Shown one piece after another: positions 19,807 to 23,768 of a DNA stretch of 23,768 nt; the first letter of the stretch is position 1; each line of letters begins with the position of its first letter. Source of the stretch: Silene noctiflora (taxonomy: Eukaryota; Streptophyta; Magnoliopsida; Caryophyllales; Caryophyllaceae). A program made the position numbers and the translations under genes. The stretch spans positions 9,766 through 33,533 of the forward strand of contig VHZZ01007367.1 of the NCBI GenBank assembly GCA_009801015.1, in the 5' to 3' direction. The notes beneath the pieces are model-generated. The model was given only the letters and a program-made list of their open reading frames with translations, did not search any database and was not told the origin of the DNA.

Positions 19807-20366
19807 GGGATATTCTACATGGTATTACTCAATTTTTCGACTTTTTACATAGTATCCCTACACTTTTTAAAACATACATGATACCCCTAATTGTTGTCAT
19901 TATCACTAAATGTACCCCTAAACTTTATTTCCCATCAATTGAACTTAGTTTTAGGCGTTAAGTGATGACTTAGACGCATAACCAAACTTGTAATTTATTA
20001 TCCCATGATATAAGGACTCTATTAGGCTCAATATCCGTCTCGATCCTAATATTTATTGATATGTATGGGCTAAATGGGCTAAAAAAAATTTGACTGAAAA
20101 TTTATTGATCCCCTGCAAATTATCACGTCCAAAGATGGATATTGAGCCTAATATAGTCCTTATGTCATGGGATCATAAATGACAAGCTTGGTTACGCGTC
20201 CAAGTAATCACTTAACGCCTAAAACTGAGTTTAATTGACGGAAAATGAAGTTTAGGGGTACACTTAGTGATAATGATAACATTTAGGAGTACCATGTATG
20301 TGTTTTAAAAGTGTAAGGGTACATGTAGAAAGTCGAAAAATCGAGGGGTACCATGTAGAATATCCT
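19807..20366. mobile_element. Fold-back MULE MITE 1 upstream of the VQ gene
   Basis: Two arms of about 235 bases (19807-20044 and about 20130-20366) are inverted copies of each other with roughly 85-90 percent match by eye, around an 85-base centre. The ends read GGGATATTCTACATGG and its complement with one change. It is flanked by ATAATGTAA (19798-19806) and ATAATTTAA (20367-20375), a 9-bp target duplication with one mismatch. That length is the signature of Mutator-like transposition. No protein is encoded. Confidence 0.75.
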
Positions 20367-20442
20367 ATAATTTAATTATTGTTATATATAATGAACTAAT
20401 GGATGATGGTTTTGGAGAAAAATACTTGTAGCATATGGAGTA

Positions 20443-20951
20443 GGGTTTTTTGTGAGAAGACACCTAATATTTAGGTAACTTGTACTTAATATTATTTTTT
20501 TGCCCAAAAGTACCTAAAATTTGTACTTCATTTGTTCATAAGTATCAATTAACATTTTCCGTCATAAAAAGGTTAATTTTAGAGTTGATTTGACGGACAA
20601 CTGTGATTTATTTTACTCTCTCTTTAATCCCTTTCTTTAAAATTAATTAATCACATAATTTAAATCTAGTGATATGAGTTAATATATATGTCATTGTAAG
20701 TGGAGAGGAGAAAAAAGAGTTAAATTATGTGATTAATTAGTCTTAAAGAAAGGGATAAAGAAAAGAGGGAAATAAATTACATTTTTTTCGTCAAGTCAAA
20801 CCCCAAAGTCAACTTTTTTTTATGGAGAACCTTAATTAGTGTTTGTTAACAAATAACATATAAACTTTAGGGCCTTTTGGACAAAAAAAATAATGTTACT
20901 TATCTGCTTGCAAAGTTACTTAAATGTTAGGTATATTCTGTCAAAACACCC
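20443..20951. mobile_element. Fold-back MULE MITE 2 upstream of the VQ gene
   Basis: Arms 20443-20668 and about 20720-20951 are diverged inverted copies. Shared blocks include TTTAATCCCTTTCTTTAA and TAATTAATCACATAATTTAA. The ends are GGGTTTTTTGTGAG and CTGTCAAAACACCC. It is flanked by a perfect 9-bp target duplication TATGGAGTA (20434-20442 and 20952-20960). The element is 509 bases long, with no coding capacity, and lies 67 bases from the previous fold-back element. The two elements do not share terminal sequence, so they belong to different families. Confidence 0.8.
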
Positions 20952-21048
20952 TATGGAGTATAATATTAAGGCCGCCTTGCTTAGTACTCGGCGGATTATG
21001 AATGACAGTTTGAATTGATAGGTTTGACTAATAAATTTTAAGGAATAT

Positions 21049-21908
21049 GCTCTTCCATGAACAAGTTTTACTCTTCTATGGACATAATTGACCAATTTAC
21101 CCTCTATTTCAACTCCCAATTTTTCAATTTTATTTCTCTTTTTAAATCTCCCATTTGAATTCCACCATCCCTGCCACCGCCAATGCTTGTCGCCAACCAT
21201 CGCCTCTTTCCCTCGCCTCCCTTGACCGGTGATGCCCACTGCACTACAAGCCTGACCAGTCGACCACCACCCTCCTACCCTTGCCTCCCTGCACATATCT
21301 AAACATATCTAAAACAGACGGACGGCTACCTCAGGCCACCACCGTCAACAAACGGACGACTACCTCAGACCACTATCGTCAACCACCTCAAGCCACAACC
21401 TAGACTACCTCTTCCCTACTCGACATAACTTCTACCACGAAACCCCTCCTTCCTTGCACGTCGGCCTACCTCCGACGCCATAACTACCACCACGAAACCC
21501 CACCCCCTTGCACGTCAGCATACCTCCGACGTCGGCCTAATTATGATCCCTCTTGTTTACGAACTTCCCACCGCCATCAACGCCCTCTTCTGCTACCACC
21601 CCTCCCCCCACAACCCCTAATTTCAAAAATATAATTTTTTATAACCCGAACTTAATCACTACATGATTATCTACATTTACTTTGGTACACAAAATGAATG
21701 AAGTAATTAATTAGTGAAGTAATAATCATTGTTTGATTATGAGAAACAAAGAAGTAAGATTAATAATTGAGTAATTTGATGAAATTTTGGTTAGTTTTAA
21801 GAGATAGAAAGAAGAGAATTTGTTATTCTTTTTTTTTTTTTTTTTTTTTTTTTTGGAAACATTTTGGTAAAATGTTCATGAAAGAGTAAAACTTGTTCAT
21901 GAAAGAGC
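21049..21908. mobile_element. 860-bp TIR element with C-rich interior
   Basis: Inverted termini of 37 bases, 21049-21085 (GCTCTTCCATGAACAAG...) and 21872-21908, match at about 34 of 37 positions. Each terminus contains the word CTCTTcCATG.ACA twice. The left half of the interior is C-rich with CCACC and CCTCC words and two internal tandem duplications (near 21320-21383 and 21424-21531). The right half is AT-rich with a 26-base T tract (21829-21854). No target duplication is clear. The superfamily is uncertain: hAT or MULE derivative. The minus frame at 20916-21296 crosses the left terminus and the neighbouring MITE, so it is not a gene. Confidence 0.6.
21320..21531. repeat. Two diverged tandem duplications inside the TIR element
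   Basis: GGACGGCTACCTCAGGCCAC (from 21320) recurs as GGACGACTACCTCAGACCAC from 21354, period 34. Separately, a 54-base unit starting CATAACTTCTACCACGAAAC (21424) recurs from 21479 as CATAACTACCACCACGAAAC. Both have only a few mismatches. Confidence 0.8.
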
Positions 21909-21936
21909 AACTACGTATTTCAATTAGCAAATTTAA

Positions 21937-22196
21937 TAGAAGTGTTTGGTAATTCGCGGATTTAGGATAATAGATTGTTGTACCTATGTGTAAGTGGTTG
22001 ATAGATTCATTATTTGTAATCTACTAAAATGATTATGCTGGGTGAAGTAGCATATTGGAAACATGTAAACCGGAGTTCAATCTACCGTTTCAATATGCCA
22101 TTTACCAAACACACAAATTAGTAGATTGGTGAGTTAAACATGCTAAAAGCCTTAAATATGCAAAAATTACCAACACGTTCTTTACAAAACACCCCC
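21937..22196. mobile_element. Small MITE, possibly PIF/Harbinger-type
   Basis: The left end has GTGTTTGGTAATT and the right end, on the minus strand, GGGGGTGTTTTGTAA. TAA lies just outside each (21934-21936 and 22197-22199). The right terminus CACCCCCTAAGTCT resembles that of the 986-base Harbinger-like element (CGCCCCCTAAGTCT). An 11-base perfect inverted repeat, GTGTTTGGTAA/TTACCAAACAC, also occurs at 21942 and 22102, so an alternative shorter hAT-like element is possible. Confidence 0.4.
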
Positions 22197-22429
22197 TAAG
22201 TCTATTATGGTAATAATTGATAAAAAAAGTGAGAGAAATAAATGAAGACGATTCTCAATCGAACAATTAGTCTTTCTTAAAACAGACATATACCTCTTAA
22301 ATATAAAACGAGTCAAATAGTACTCTGTATAGATGAATGAAACAAGAGTTCGTCTTGCATTAGACAAAATATTTTTTGTCTCGTCTATTTTATTTGACAT
22401 GTTTTATTGTTTAAGACGGACGAAAGAGA

Positions 22430-22602
22430 TTTTTTTTTTTTGGTGACCAGGGAAGCCGCAGCTGCTACCTTTGAAGTTTATAAGGCATGGATGTAGGTCA
22501 TAAATACTCCACAAGATGGCTCTTGAGGAGGTTGGAACCTAGGTCTCTCGAGAATTTCACCCAAATTTTAATCAACTCCACTCTTACGGGCTCTTATACA
22601 AA
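22430..22602 (-). mobile_element. SINE-like element
   Basis: On the minus strand a box-A-like CCCGTAAGAGTGG (22578-22590) is followed 39 bases later by a box-B-like GGTTCCAACC (22530-22539). The unit ends in a 12-base A tract (plus-strand T run 22430-22441). An internal RNA polymerase III promoter plus a 3' A tail is the organisation of tRNA-derived SINEs. Target-site duplications are not obvious. It might also be a fragment of a larger repeat. Confidence 0.45.
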
Positions 22603-22802
22603 AGTTTGTGTAGATGGAAATCATGGAATAGAGGCTGAGGTTGAGAAACGAATGATTTAATAGTCCATGGGAAGAGATGTGGTTGGTGTTCTTCTTTCTC
22701 ACAAGTTGTTTGTTCACAATCTTAAACATGAAATTTCACAAATAAGGTACGATAGTCTTTAATGTGTACTTGTATATTTTAGTGTCGATTTATAAATTAA
22801 TA

Positions 22803-23059
22803 CTAGCTCCATTCAACTCCACACTATCACTTTCTATTTTGTACACTATTCATAATTAAGCATTCAATTTCAATTTTCTCTCAATACATAAGTGAAAATA
22901 TATTCATGTGGGATCTTGTTTGTTTCGTCTTTAAAAGTACATTAAAAATATCTAACTTTATATTTTTTGCAAATACGTACCTAACGATATTTAGCGCGTA
23001 AAACACGCGTTGACAAACGTGAAAAAACAAAGTGGTAGTGTGGAGTTGAATGGAGGGAG
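22803..23059. mobile_element. Stowaway-like MITE
   Basis: The element is 257 bases with TIRs of about 30 bases: left CTAGCTCCATTCAACTCCAC, and right on the minus strand CTCCCTCCATTCAACTCCAC. It is flanked by TA on both sides (22801-22802 and 23060-23061). The TA target and CTCCCTCC start are typical of Stowaway (Tc1/mariner-related) MITEs. No coding content. Confidence 0.7.
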
Positions 23060-23222
23060 TATAAAATTGTAAATTGTTGGAAAATACTCTGTCGTAAACA
23101 TATGATGGTTGTGTAAATGAAGCTTGATTAGGTCTTCCGTTTTAACTTAAGACTAAAAAATGTCAACGTTTTATAAAGGAATATCCCCGAATATATCCCT
23201 AGTCTATATTCTAATGAAACTA

Positions 23223-23372
23223 AGGCTCTATTCTTTTCGCTGAAAAGAACTGCACTGAATTGTATTTAATGGAGTTAACCTAAACTTAATGGAGTTGGAT
23301 TGAACTGAGCTGAAATAAGAATTTATCTGTGAAGAGGTGAACTAAACTGTATAGAATGAACTGAACTGAAAT
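23223..23372. mobile_element. Truncated MITE-like fragment
   Basis: The segment starts GGCTCTATTCTTTTCGCTGA, in the style of hAT-type MITE ends, and is rich in TGAACTGAACTGAA-like words. Its other end is not seen; the segment stops where a gypsy-type LTR begins at 23373, so it was probably interrupted by that insertion. Confidence 0.35.
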
Positions 23373-23768
23373 TGTAATACCCCGTATTTTAGGATGAGGT
23401 CAACGTAAGTCAACATAAATTGTTTATAAAAGCATTTAATTATTTTGGAAATGTGACGAGGCGGTCGCACACCTATCAAAAATAAATCCCTAGACGTGGC
23501 ACCAATAAATGTAGTACGTAAGGGTCAAATCCGCAGAGAAACGGTAGTTTTATAAGTTGTTATGAATTTATCACGAACATGTTATCTTTTTGTTTTTGGT
23601 TGATGAAATGCAAAGTAAATAAAAGCAAACAAGTAATGAACAAGCAATTGTAAATAAAATATGATTAACAAATATAATTTAAAGATAGTCTAGGGGTTTC
23701 GGGTCACACATGCATAATAAAAAAATTCATATTAAATTAGTAATGCTAATAAAGAATAAATGCCTAGG
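23373..23768 (+). mobile_element. Start of a gypsy-type LTR, cut by the window end
   Basis: The LTR starts TGTAATACCCCGTATTTT in plus orientation, the same TGTAATACCC beginning as the minus-strand LTR ending at 5523 but not the same sequence beyond it. Later words such as GTACGTAAGGGTCAAATCC and GCAGAGAAACGGTAG are, as I recall, common in plant gypsy-derived intergenic DNA. It has no coding region, and its end is outside the window. Confidence 0.45.

Noticed and set aside
20916..21296. 126-residue minus-strand frame
   Set aside because: Runs across the end of one MITE, intergenic DNA and the TIR of another element; no domain.

Overview
The window is nuclear DNA of a flowering plant. It has two spliced or single-exon plant genes of recognisable families, AT-rich intergenic DNA, GT-AG introns, and a dense mix of plant transposable elements: ATHILA-type gypsy and copia LTR elements, Helitron ends, MULE, PIF/Harbinger and Stowaway-like MITEs, and a SINE-like unit. 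A eudicot, possibly Caryophyllales, is my guess from the style of the intergenic repeats. That guess is inference and not proven by any single feature. There is no bacterial-style operon, CRISPR array, rRNA or tRNA gene.

Layout. (1) 1-5523 is retrotransposon DNA. A plus-oriented LTR end (1-515) contains an assembly N flanked by an exact duplication. It is followed by a minus-oriented ATHILA-like element: 5' LTR 4271-5523, initiator-Met primer binding site 4256-4267, long leader, and broken ORF1/gag 2868 to about 1267. No pol is seen. Both non-coding parts carry arrays of an imperfectly palindromic 12-mer, ACTCGGTCGAGT. (2) 5524-5884 is the primer binding site and short LTR of a copia-like element, which the ATHILA-like element appears to have entered. 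(3) 5885-13600 is gene-poor. It has a promoter-and-leader-like stretch with no visible gene body (about 7085-7370), a small Helitron (about 7804-8517), a long-TIR element (8574-9296), a duplicated AT-rich Helitron-like tail (about 10295-11057), a 986-bp PIF/Harbinger-like element with TAA target duplications (11482-12467), and a short solo-LTR-like unit (12718-12901). (4) 13600-17489 is an intact seven-coding-exon gene for a 606-residue plant WDR44-like WD40 protein. (5) 18829-19509 on the minus strand is an intact intronless VQ-motif gene of the MKS1/VQ20-VQ21 type, convergent with the WD40 gene. (6) 19685-20960 is the VQ gene's upstream region, with three W-box cores and two adjacent fold-back MULE MITEs flanked by 9-bp target duplications. 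(7) 21049-23768 holds more non-autonomous elements and the start of another gypsy-type LTR at the right edge.

The two intact genes are not known to share a pathway. The WD40 protein is probably a cytosolic or membrane-trafficking scaffold by analogy with animal WDR44. The VQ protein is probably a nuclear WRKY cofactor and MAP-kinase substrate. I found no evidence for a new multi-gene system. The most interesting material is the fold-back transposon pair and W-box cluster at the VQ promoter, the 12-mer motif arrays in the retroelement, and the orphan leader-like region.
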